64,000 nt of DNA from Heyndrickxia acidicola (lineage in GTDB: Bacteria > Bacillota > Bacilli > Bacillales > Bacillaceae_C): positions 1,376,847-1,440,846 of the forward strand of contig NZ_KV440953.1 in NCBI RefSeq assembly GCF_001636425.1. Direction: 5' to 3'. Numbering within the stretch: position 1 is the first letter of the stretch; every line of letters starts with the position of its first letter. The notes beneath the pieces are model-generated. The model had not been told where the DNA came from. It made no database searches and saw nothing but the letters and a program-made list of their open reading frames with translations. The translations under genes were made by a program, and so were the position numbers. Shown here one piece after another: positions 57,172 to 64,000 of this stretch.

Positions 57172-58350
57172 TTAATAAGCCAGGCTGAACAATCCTTTAA
57201 TATGCGTTAAGTAACGAATATTACTTGCTTCTTTCATCAACGTTGCAGGCATACCTTTAAGAGGAATTGAATTGCCTCCGATTGTAGCAACCCCATCTTT
57301 ACGTCCTAAGCTTGCCAATGTACCTGAATTAATTGGGCTGAATGTTTCATGTGTTTTGCTTTCTAAGAAAGCATATAAGTTATAACCGATTAATTCTCCC
57401 ATTTGCCATGCAATTTGAGCTGTTGGAGGGAATGGACGTCCATCACTTCCAAAGTAAACTGCGCTGTCTCCTGCAACAAAAACATCGTTATGAGATGTAG
57501 ACTGAAGGAATTCATTTACTGTCGCGCGTCCACGGTTTACTTCCAGGCCAGACTCAGCCACTAACGGATTACCTTGAACTCCGCCAGTCCACACGAATGT
57601 ATTGGTAATGATTTTTTGTCCATCTTTTAAGTCGACAGTATTCCCCTCAACATTTGTAACAGGAAGGCCTGTAAGGAATTTAACACCGCGATTTTCCAAA
57701 CTCTTCGTAGCGCGTTCAATAAGATCGTCAGGAAGAACTGGCAGGATTTTTGGGCCAGCTTCTACAAGCATTAATTTAATTTCAGAAGCATCTACACCGT
57801 ACTTCCTTGTTAAACCCGGAAGCTTGTCTGCAATTTCACCAACAAGTTCGACACCTGTTAAACCGCCGCCGCCGATAAGAATAGTTGCATCAGCTTCATT
57901 TTTCGTTTGAGCATATTCGCGAATACGGTTTTCAATATGTTTTTGAATTTTAACAGCATCAGCAGCAGATTTAAGCACCATGCTGTTTTCTTCAAGACCA
58001 GGAATACCAAAGTAGGCAGTTACGCTTCCAAGACCTACAACTAGTGCATCATACGTTAAGTTCGATCCGTCAGAAAGCTTTACATTTTTCTTGTCTACAG
58101 AAAAATTTTCCACTTTAGCAATTTTAAGATCAATATCTTTTCCTTTAAACAGCTTAGTTAAAGGCAGTGATATAGCTGTTTCTGAAATGCTACCAGCAGC
58201 CAAACGGTGCAATTCAGTAATAATTTGATGAGTTGGGTATTGGTTTACCACTGTTACCTTTGCTTCATCTTTGTTTAAGTATTTTCGGACAGATAAAGCA
58301 GCTAAAACGCCGCCATACCCTGCGCCTAAAATAACAATATGTTTTGACAT
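57172..58350 (-). CDS. ndh: NADH dehydrogenase, type II (non-proton-pumping)
   Basis: Membrane-associated FAD enzyme passing electrons from NADH to menaquinone. The 392-aa protein is nearly block-identical with B. subtilis Ndh (YjlD): VILGAGYGGVLAALSVRK at 5-22 (FAD), PTHQIITELHRLAAG, VVGLGSVTAYFGIPG, TILIGGGGLTGVELVGE near 160 (NADH), FVAGDSAVYF, and the C-terminal amphipathic NIRYLTHIKGLFSLAY that binds the membrane. ATG with GGAGG. It is the second gene of the yjlC-ndh operon. Confidence 0.96.
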   Translation of the reverse strand: MSKHIVILGAGYGGVLAALSVRKYLNKDEAKVTVVNQYPTHQIITELHRLAAGSISETAISLPLTKLFKGKDIDLKIAKVENFSVDKKNVKLSDGSNLTYDALVVGLGSVTAYFGIPGLEENSMVLKSAADAVKIQKHIENRIREYAQTKNEADATILIGGGGLTGVELVGEIADKLPGLTRKYGVDASEIKLMLVEAGPKILPVLPDDLIERATKSLENRGVKFLTGLPVTNVEGNTVDLKDGQKIITNTFVWTGGVQGNPLVAESGLEVNRGRATVNEFLQSTSHNDVFVAGDSAVYFGSDGRPFPPTAQIAWQMGELIGYNLYAFLESKTHETFSPINSGTLASLGRKDGVATIGGNSIPLKGMPATLMKEASNIRYLTHIKGLFSLAY

Positions 58351-58388
58351 AGTATTTCCTCCGTCCTTACTTTTAAATGTAAATAGAA

Positions 58389-58823
58389 CTATTTTAAGTT
58401 TTGGCGTTCCGCATTGATTTGCAAGAAGGCATTAGCAAAACGGAAAAGCTTTTGAACTTGCGGGTCTTTTATCATTCTTAAAAGTCCGAATAGACCTATC
58501 ACTTCATTACTTTCGTCAGCACGGTCCTTAGCTTCAATCGCAGTCGCAGCAAGTCCTTTAACAGTTTCCACTACAGGTTCTGCAATTTCTTTTACTGCAC
58601 CTACTGTATCACTTTTTAGGATATCATCTGTTGCTACAGCTTGAGCAAAATCATATGATTTTGTAAGCAATCCGACGATTTCTGTTAATTTTGGAAGCTG
58701 ATCGACTAATGCATTTAATGATTCCTGCACCTCTGGTTTTAATAGCTGGTCAAGCACATCAAGCTGTTCTTTGCTTGGAGATAATCTTACCTGTTCAGCA
58801 TTTTGTTGAGTTGTTTCTGACAT
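58389..58823 (-). CDS. yjlC: YjlC, DUF1641 protein
   Basis: A 144-aa helical protein: LDVLDQLLKPEVQESLNALVD, then KLTEIVGLLTKSYDFAQ, then VIGLFGLLRMIKDPQVQK and FANAFLQINAERQ, the DUF1641 pattern. It is the normal partner of ndh in Bacillus, but its biochemical role is unknown. ATG with AAGGAG. A Rex-type operator is about 100 bp upstream. Confidence 0.92.
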   Translation of the reverse strand: MSETTQQNAEQVRLSPSKEQLDVLDQLLKPEVQESLNALVDQLPKLTEIVGLLTKSYDFAQAVATDDILKSDTVGAVKEIAEPVVETVKGLAATAIEAKDRADESNEVIGLFGLLRMIKDPQVQKLFRFANAFLQINAERQNLK

Positions 58824-58923
58824 ATCAATTCTCCTTTACAATAAGCGGCTATGCTTAGTTTTTTAGGATTACAGGGAAATCCTGTTATTTCTAGGTATAT
58901 ACTTCCTTCAACTCGGAGAAGGG

Positions 58924-58943
58924 TTTGTGAAACTTTACACAAA
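58924..58943 (-). promoter_or_regulatory. Rex operator of yjlC-ndh
   Basis: Palindrome TTTGTGAAACTTTACACAAA, matching the Rex pattern TTGTG-N8-CACAA. In B. subtilis the same operon is repressed by Rex at low NADH/NAD ratio. Confidence 0.75.
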
Positions 58944-59381
58944 GATTCACCCAAAAATAAGATGGTCTATATCAGCCCGTATTTCCTGCCCTGCAAACCA
59001 TTCCCGATTAAGAAGACCTTCCTGAACTATAATATCACATTAACGTTAAAAAATCTCCAATTTATAATAGCAAATAGCATGAAACTTCCACCTTTCTTGT
59101 TTTAATGGCGGAAATTGTTCCTATTTATCATTAAGTTTTCCCTTTTCAGTTATTCCATACACTTTTTTCTTTAAAACCAGCAGTAATTTTATTTGCTTAA
59201 ACTTTGTTAAATTTTCATGTTAAAAACAACGGATTTCTTGAACTTATAATACATTTCTAAGGAGACTTTATAAAAAACGAACAGTCACACAAACTTTTTA
59301 CTGTTTAATTACATTGTGAAATATGAAGAGACTGTCCCAAAGGTCCAATGATATCAGAAGACCTTGGAAACAGCATCTTTT
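58944..59381. other. Upstream region of yjlC, no gene seen
   Basis: AT-rich; a second half-site ATTGTGAAATATG occurs at 59313-59325. Confidence 0.4.
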
Positions 59382-59510
59382 TCCTGCTAGTTGATTTGAG
59401 CTGCAGACACTCGCTTTCCGCGGGTGGCCGGGAGCCTCGTCACAAGCTCCTGCGAGGTCTCCCTAAGGCCTCTGATCCCGCAGGAGTCTTGCGTTTCCGC
59501 TTCAATCAAC
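59382..59510. repeat. Repeat family C, full copy
   Basis: CCTGCTAGTTGATTTGAGC, CACTCGCTTTCCGCGGG, TCCCGCAGGAGTCTTGCG and TTCAATCAAC, in the same order as the 17649-17783 copy. Confidence 0.8.
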
Positions 59511-59789
59511 CTGGATTAAAAACGAACATTGGGTCATACTCATATATGCATACCGCTGTTTGTCCTGCCTGTTCACTTCCGTTAATCATTAGAAGTGTAT
59601 GATCAACTTAATTTTTTTCAGAGGCCACCCTAATATGTTCTTTTTTCCCTATCTATAATAATGACTCCCATAGGTCGTTTGGGTAGTTTTTTGAACTCGT
59701 ATAAAGTGATTTTTCAGGGCAGCCTAGTCTAAAACTAAATAGAAAAAACTCCCTACCTATTTCCCTTTTTTTATTCAGTAGTAAAAAAA

Positions 59790-59832
59790 GGTGACTCTAT
59801 TCAGCGGCATAGTCCCGCTTTTTGAGTCACCC
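59790..59832 (-). terminator. Terminator of the yjcZ-type genes
   Basis: GGTGACTC ... GAGTCACC with an inner AGCGGG/CCCGCT stem, then TTTTTTAC on the minus strand. Confidence 0.8.
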
Positions 59833-59845
59833 TCTTCTTATTTTC

Positions 59846-59980
59846 TTAGCACCAAGCAGCTCCAATGATGATGAGAAGGATAAACAGAATGACAATCAGT
59901 ACAAATCCGTTCCCTGCTCCAGCTCCAGCTGCAGGTGCATAGCCATAGCCGCATCCGTATCCACAACCTGCTCCAAACAT
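59846..59980 (-). CDS. YjcZ-family sporulation miniprotein, 44 aa
   Basis: Gly/Tyr/Cys-rich head (GAGCGYGCGYGYAPAAG) followed by one membrane helix (FVLIVILFILLIIIGAAW), ending in Cys. This is the hallmark of YjcZ-type small sporulation proteins. ATG with AGGGGG upstream. It is the second of two paralogues in tandem; the shared helix motif GFxLIVxLFILLIIxGAA suggests duplication. The role in the spore is unknown. Confidence 0.85.
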   Translation of the reverse strand: MFGAGCGYGCGYGYAPAAGAGAGNGFVLIVILFILLIIIGAAWC

Positions 59981-60013
59981 GATCCGGTAACCCCCTTTTG
60001 GATGTTCCCTTTA

Positions 60014-60112
60014 TTAGTAAACGTATGCTGCTCCAACAATGATTAAAAGAATGAATAACACGACAATCAGGGCAAAACCTGAGCCGTATCCTCCTGCTAC
60101 GCCATCGCTCAT
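60014..60112 (-). CDS. YjcZ-family sporulation miniprotein, 32 aa
   Basis: MSDGVAGGYGSGFALIVVL... and ending AAYVY: a short Gly-rich head plus a single membrane helix, paralogous to the 44-aa neighbour. The ATG has AGGAGGTG at good spacing. An upstream CATACATTA (60150-60142) fits the -10 of mother-cell sigma factors E/K, although no matching -35 is evident. Confidence 0.85.
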   Translation of the reverse strand: MSDGVAGGYGSGFALIVVLFILLIIVGAAYVY

Positions 60113-60191
60113 GAAAAAACACCTCCTGTCTCTGTTTGTTCTAATGTATGCAGCAATGCTTCCAAGCGAAACGACTATTTCAAAAGCCATC

Positions 60192-60320
60192 TTCGGCTTA
60201 CGGATTTCAGAGTCTGCGACTGAGATAAAGGAAAACAGCAAGGTATTTCACTCACTGATGTGACTTATCTTAGTGAGGGGATGCAGAAATTCGCTAGCCG
60301 ATAGGGCGCTGGAGCCAGAC
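60192..60320. repeat. Repeat family A, diverged copy
   Basis: CTTCGGCTTACGGATTTCAG ... GCTAGCCGATAGGGCGCTGG, same order as the copy at 3682. Confidence 0.75.
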
Positions 60321-60350
60321 AGAATCATTGGTTAAATAATTCATTTGATA

Positions 60351-60506
60351 AGGCTGTTTTCGCATAGATTGTTCCTTTTCGCAAAAGTGTTAAATTCTGA
60401 GTAAAGTGAGTCTTGTGGCATCTTTTCAGGTTTACAACATTACTAAAGAGTCTGTGAAATTCGTTATTTTTTGTGTTAAATAACAACAAAGTTTATGAAA
60501 GAGCCT
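60351..60506. repeat. Repeat family D (MITE-like), copy 7
   Basis: AGGCTGTTTTCGCATAGATTG to AAAGTTTATGAAAGAGCCT, 156 bp. Nothing else is seen in 60507-60758. Confidence 0.8.
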
Positions 60507-60758
60507 TTGATAAAAAATTATTCTTTCTGGTTCATTAAAAATAGCCTACCTGTTTGGGGCAGACTATTTTGATAAATGGAGTTGAAAAGGATTCATTTAC
60601 GGCAGGATAAATTCTGACGGCTTACTTTTATACTATGTGGAATTTTCTGTCATTGTCTAGCCTGATGCCTTAAATAAGAGTTAACCCTGCTGAATATTTC
60701 CAAATAATTATTGAGAGCACATGGCAATAAAGCAAAATTTATTTGTTTTAGGCACCTT

Positions 60759-62366
60759 TCATGTGATTTGTTCCTGACTTTTCTTCAGAGTATGCAAAAT
60801 ATTATCTACCGGAAAAACCCTTCCAAATTCATCTTTATACACAATATGTTTCCGCTCAAATTTAACGGGAGTATCTATGCCGGCTGCTGCAGCAATGTTG
60901 AACAGCCCTTCACGCAGAGAAATGACATAATTGCACACCCGATAATGCTTTTCTTCAATATCCAAACCCTTTTGAAGGTCATGATTAGTCGTAGCCACTC
61001 CAACAGGGCAGGTATTGTTATGGCAAACCTGCGCCATAATACACCCCACACTAATCATAAATCCTCTGGCAATATTGACAAGATCTGCTCCCATAGCAAG
61101 TGCGACTGCTACCTTATCCGGGGTAATCAGTTTTCCAGAAGCAATTAGTTTTACCCTGTCACGTACTCCGTATTTTTTAAGCAATTCATCAACAATTGGG
61201 AGTGCAGTGCGAATAGGAAAACCTACAGAATCAGCAAGCTCCTGAAAGGTAGCACCTGTTCCTCCTTCTCCTCCATCTACGGTAATGAAATCAGGACCTT
61301 TCCCGCTTTTTTTCATAGTGGCAATCAAGTTTTCCAATGCCTCCAAATCTCCAACCACCAGTTTGATTCCGACAGGCTTTCCGCCAACTTCTCTTAGGTT
61401 GTCAATAAAATGAAGCATGGAAGGAGCATCGTCAAATTCATGAAAGCGGTTAGGGCTGTTTATTGTCTTTCCTGGTTCCACCAGGCGGATTCGCGCAATT
61501 TCTTCCGTTACCTTTGAGGCCTCAACATGCCCCCCGCGTGTTTTTGCCCCTTGGGCCAGTTTTAATTCGAAAGCTTTTATTTCCTCTATCTCACTTTTCT
61601 TTTTAAATTCTTCAAATGAGAAATCTCCATTTGAATTTCTTACTCCAAACATGCCCGGTCCAATTTGCATTATAATGTCCGGTTTTCCCGCTAAATGGTA
61701 GTCCGAAAATCCACCCTCCCCAGTATTCATCCACGTCCCTCCTGCAAGCCCAAGCCCCTTTGAAAGTGCCGTAATAGCTTTGTCTCCGAGCGCTCCAAAG
61801 CTCATAGCAGATTGTCCCACAAGCCCCTTAACCTTAAAGGGCTTTTTGCATGTAAACTCGCCTAATATAATGGCCTCTTCATCTCTCAGGTAGTAGGGAT
61901 CCACCAGCTTTTCTTCGACATGCTCTTTTCTTTTAAAAAGTTTGTCCCCATCAAGCTTATAAACATGCGATGGTATCTTTTTCGAGTTGTCAATCTTCAT
62001 TTCCTCACGCTGTTTGGGAAATAAAGTATTTTTAATATAGAACCCCGCCTTCTCAAAATCCCTTTCAGAACCAAAACCAATAAGTCTCTCGTTATACTTT
62101 CCGGCCTTAACAATATCATCGTATTCTTTTCGGGAAAAAGGTTTTCCTTCATTGTCATTGTTATATAAATATTGCCTTAATTCAGGACCGATCTTTTCCG
62201 CTATATATCTGAACTTACCCAGTATAGGAAAATTCCTTAAAACAGCATGCTGCTTTTGTCGATCATCTTTTATAAAAAGATAGAAAAGTAATGCACCTAA
62301 TCCGATGAATAGAATGAAAAAAATCAGAGCAAAAAGAATAATTAAATCATTCGCAATAGTATTCAT
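60759..62366 (-). CDS. yerD: FMN-binding glutamate synthase-like protein (YerD family)
   Basis: A 535-aa membrane-anchored protein with an N-terminal helix (residues 8-31) and a glutamate-synthase central/FMN domain: GLVGQSAMSFGALGDKA near 180, NTGEGGFSDYH near 215, QGAKTRGGHVEASKV near 270, TVDGGEGGTGATFQELAD near 360, and the cluster motif GCIMAQVCHNNTCPVGVAT near 450 with three Cys. No amidotransferase domain is present, so it is not a complete GltA/GltB. The length and layout equal B. subtilis YerD (525 aa), whose reaction is unknown. Start ATG. Monocistronic. Confidence 0.88.
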   Translation of the reverse strand: MNTIANDLIILFALIFFILFIGLGALLFYLFIKDDRQKQHAVLRNFPILGKFRYIAEKIGPELRQYLYNNDNEGKPFSRKEYDDIVKAGKYNERLIGFGSERDFEKAGFYIKNTLFPKQREEMKIDNSKKIPSHVYKLDGDKLFKRKEHVEEKLVDPYYLRDEEAIILGEFTCKKPFKVKGLVGQSAMSFGALGDKAITALSKGLGLAGGTWMNTGEGGFSDYHLAGKPDIIMQIGPGMFGVRNSNGDFSFEEFKKKSEIEEIKAFELKLAQGAKTRGGHVEASKVTEEIARIRLVEPGKTINSPNRFHEFDDAPSMLHFIDNLREVGGKPVGIKLVVGDLEALENLIATMKKSGKGPDFITVDGGEGGTGATFQELADSVGFPIRTALPIVDELLKKYGVRDRVKLIASGKLITPDKVAVALAMGADLVNIARGFMISVGCIMAQVCHNNTCPVGVATTNHDLQKGLDIEEKHYRVCNYVISLREGLFNIAAAAGIDTPVKFERKHIVYKDEFGRVFPVDNILHTLKKSQEQIT

Positions 62367-62652
62367 ACATTTTCCTCCTCGTTTATAAAAAAATGGAATT
62401 TCATTTGTTAGCAGGTATGGATGATGGTATGTAAAAGTTCATTTTTTCTTCGGTGTTTTATTCCTTTTTCCACAAAGAATTTTTTTAAAACTATACTGTG
62501 TAAATTTCTATGTTGAAAACTGCCCGCTTTAAATAATTTAATAATGACTCATATACAGATCAAAAGCATTTGTACCACCAAGGACCATTGGTATCTTATT
62601 GTTTTTTAAGAATACATATATATAAAACTGCCGCGAAAGCGAGGGAAGAAAT
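62367..62652. other. Intergenic region of divergent yerD and LysM gene, no gene seen
   Basis: AT-rich; no palindrome or repeat of note. Confidence 0.4.
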
Positions 62653-64000
62653 TTGATTATTCATGTTGTAAAAAAGGGTGAGACTTTAATTGCAATTGCC
62701 CAGCAATATAGCATAAGTACCGGTTCACTCGTAAGAGCAAACGGTCTAGAAAATCCAAATCGCTTGGTAATTGGGCAAGCACTGATCATTCCATATCCCT
62801 TCATTCGCTATACTGTCAGGCCTGGTGATACGATTGCCAACATTATAAGCATGTTTGGCGTCCGCTTGGATGAAACTTTGCAATTAAATCATTTAACGGA
62901 TCCATCCTCTATCTATCCCGGACAAAGGATTATGATTCCTATTATTACCCATACTGTAAAGCCTGGAGATACACTTGCGTTAATTGCTCAAAAATACGGT
63001 GTAAGTGTTCAGGAAATTATGCAGGAAAATTCAATAGCAAATGCTGGTAATATACGTGTTGGCCAATCCTTAAGGATTCCTGCACCTTTTAAAAAGACCA
63101 TTGAAGTAAATGCTTTTACAACTGTTTTTGGTCAGGCTGGAGCGAGAGAAGTAAAGGATGTCGCTCATGATCTTACATATGTTGCTCCATTTGGATATCG
63201 GATAAGAAAAAACGGCTCGCTTGACCCTTTAGATGATGTTCCGACAATACGAGCTGCAATGAATGGTAGGGTCCTGCCCATAATGGCCATCACAAATTTT
63301 TCCGCTACGGAAACCGGCACGTCTCTTGCCCATACGATTCTTTCAAATGATGGACTTGTGGACCAATTGCTTACCAATATACTTTTAACCATGAAAAACA
63401 AAGGATACAAAGGGTTGAACATTGATTTTGAAAATGTCTCACCAGCTGATCGAGAAAATTACAATCGTTTTTTAGAAAAAGCTGTAACGCGTTTACACCC
63501 TGAGGGATACAATGTTTCCTCCTCTCTTGCACCCAAAACGAGTTCAGAACAAAAAGGGCTTTTATATGAAGCACATGATTACCAGGCTCACGGGAGGATT
63601 CTTGATTTCGTCATTCCTATGACCTATGAATGGGGCTACCGTCTCGGTCCCCCTCAAGCAATATCACCGCTTAACTTAATGAAACAAGTAATCGAGTATG
63701 CTGTGACGGTAGTGCCAAGCAATAAAATTCTTCTCGGGTTCCAGGTTTATGCAAGAGACTGGCTGCTCCCTCATAAAGAAGGACAGGAGGCAGAAACCTT
63801 CGATATGCAGGAAGCATTACGAAGAGCTATCCGTTATAACGCGACAATTCAATATAATCAAACCTCCCAATCACCTTTTTTTAGGTATACTGACAACCAG
63901 GGAAGGCAGCATGAGGTTTGGTTTGAAGATGCCCGAAGCGCCCAGGCTAAGCTCAATTTAGTGAAAGAATTTAATCTAAAAGGAGTCAGCTATTGGGTAT
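62653..64000 (+). CDS. LysM-GH18 spore cortex/germination hydrolase, YaaH/SleL type (3' end cut by window)
   Basis: 449 codons are visible. Three LysM peptidoglycan-binding repeats come first: VVKKGETLIAIAQQYSIS (about 5-22), YTVRPGDTIANIISMFGV (about 55-72), and HTVKPGDTLALIAQKYGV (about 102-119). A GH18 catalytic domain follows, with the catalytic Glu in GLNIDFENV (about 258) and FVIPMTYEWGY near 320. Such enzymes cleave N-acetylglucosamine links of spore cortex during germination. B. subtilis YaaH has two LysM repeats, so this resembles YdhD-type proteins too. The TTG start at 62653 has GAGGG seven bases upstream. No signal peptide, as usual for this spore family. Confidence 0.9.
   Translation, partial: MIIHVVKKGETLIAIAQQYSISTGSLVRANGLENPNRLVIGQALIIPYPFIRYTVRPGDTIANIISMFGVRLDETLQLNHLTDPSSIYPGQRIMIPIITHTVKPGDTLALIAQKYGVSVQEIMQENSIANAGNIRVGQSLRIPAPFKKTIEVNAFTTVFGQAGAREVKDVAHDLTYVAPFGYRIRKNGSLDPLDDVPTIRAAMNGRVLPIMAITNFSATETGTSLAHTILSNDGLVDQLLTNILLTMKNKGYKGLNIDFENVSPADRENYNRFLEKAVTRLHPEGYNVSSSLAPKTSSEQKGLLYEAHDYQAHGRILDFVIPMTYEWGYRLGPPQAISPLNLMKQVIEYAVTVVPSNKILLGFQVYARDWLLPHKEGQEAETFDMQEALRRAIRYNATIQYNQTSQSPFFRYTDNQGRQHEVWFEDARSAQAKLNLVKEFNLKGVSYWV

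Overview
The window comes from a low-GC, endospore-forming member of the Bacillaceae. The evidence is the strong AGGAGG-type ribosome binding sites with many TTG/GTG starts, T-box and SAM-I leader RNAs, CIRCE, Rex and cre sites, and B. subtilis-like proteins (HtpG, Ndh/YjlC, YerD, YfiT, YukJ-like, SigH-like). Spore genes are also present: a SpoVAF/GerA-family protein, YjcZ-type miniproteins and a LysM-GH18 spore hydrolase. No rRNA, tRNA, CRISPR array, intact IS or prophage was seen. Most genes lie on the minus strand.

Layout. 0-9 kb: a putrescine-to-GABA catabolic cluster with a GABA-permease-like transporter (cut by the window edge), putrescine aminotransferase, aldehyde dehydrogenase, a sigma-54 activator, and a PuuP-like importer behind a -24/-12 promoter. 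9-15 kb: a spore-germination-type protein, a DUF1697 gene, and a MarR-controlled EmrA/EmrB-like efflux operon with a palindromic operator. 15-17.5 kb: htpG behind a perfect CIRCE. 18-24 kb: an aromatic amino acid operon (DAHP synthase, chorismate synthase, prephenate dehydrogenase without its ACT domain, EPSP synthase) read from one promoter through three tandem tyrosine-type T-boxes. 24-31 kb: pssA, an IDEAL-domain protein, a SAM-I riboswitch in front of an FbpA-like small protein, an MFS transporter, two tiny membrane proteins, an SDR, and a SET-domain protein.

31-45 kb is accessory in character and holds three broken genes: a pentapeptide-repeat protein with two in-frame TAA codons, a YkgJ-type protein with a frameshift, and a secreted pullulanase with one in-frame TAA. 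Among them are a ring-cleaving dioxygenase near a MarR regulator, an orphan glycosidase-like protein, YfiT, an ArsR/SDR pair with its operator, and two coupled membrane proteins. 45-52 kb: a sodium:solute symporter with a small partner and a structured leader RNA, a SigH-like sigma factor, and an overlapping MocR regulator/D-Ala-D-Ala ligase pair. 52-64 kb: small lipoprotein and basic peptide genes, an MFS transporter, a processive diacylglycerol glucosyltransferase-like enzyme, Rex-controlled yjlC-ndh, two YjcZ miniproteins, a glutamate-synthase-like protein, and the cut LysM-GH18 gene.

The intergenic DNA is crowded with four dispersed repeat families: A, a roughly 150-bp bcr-like element; B, GAGCT-armed hairpins; C, a roughly 130-bp GC-rich inverted repeat; D, a roughly 160-bp MITE-like element with about 26-bp terminal inverted repeats. 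The most interesting signals are the triple T-box, the SAM-I riboswitch on an FbpA-like gene, the unassigned leader RNA on the sodium symporter, and the MITE-like families.
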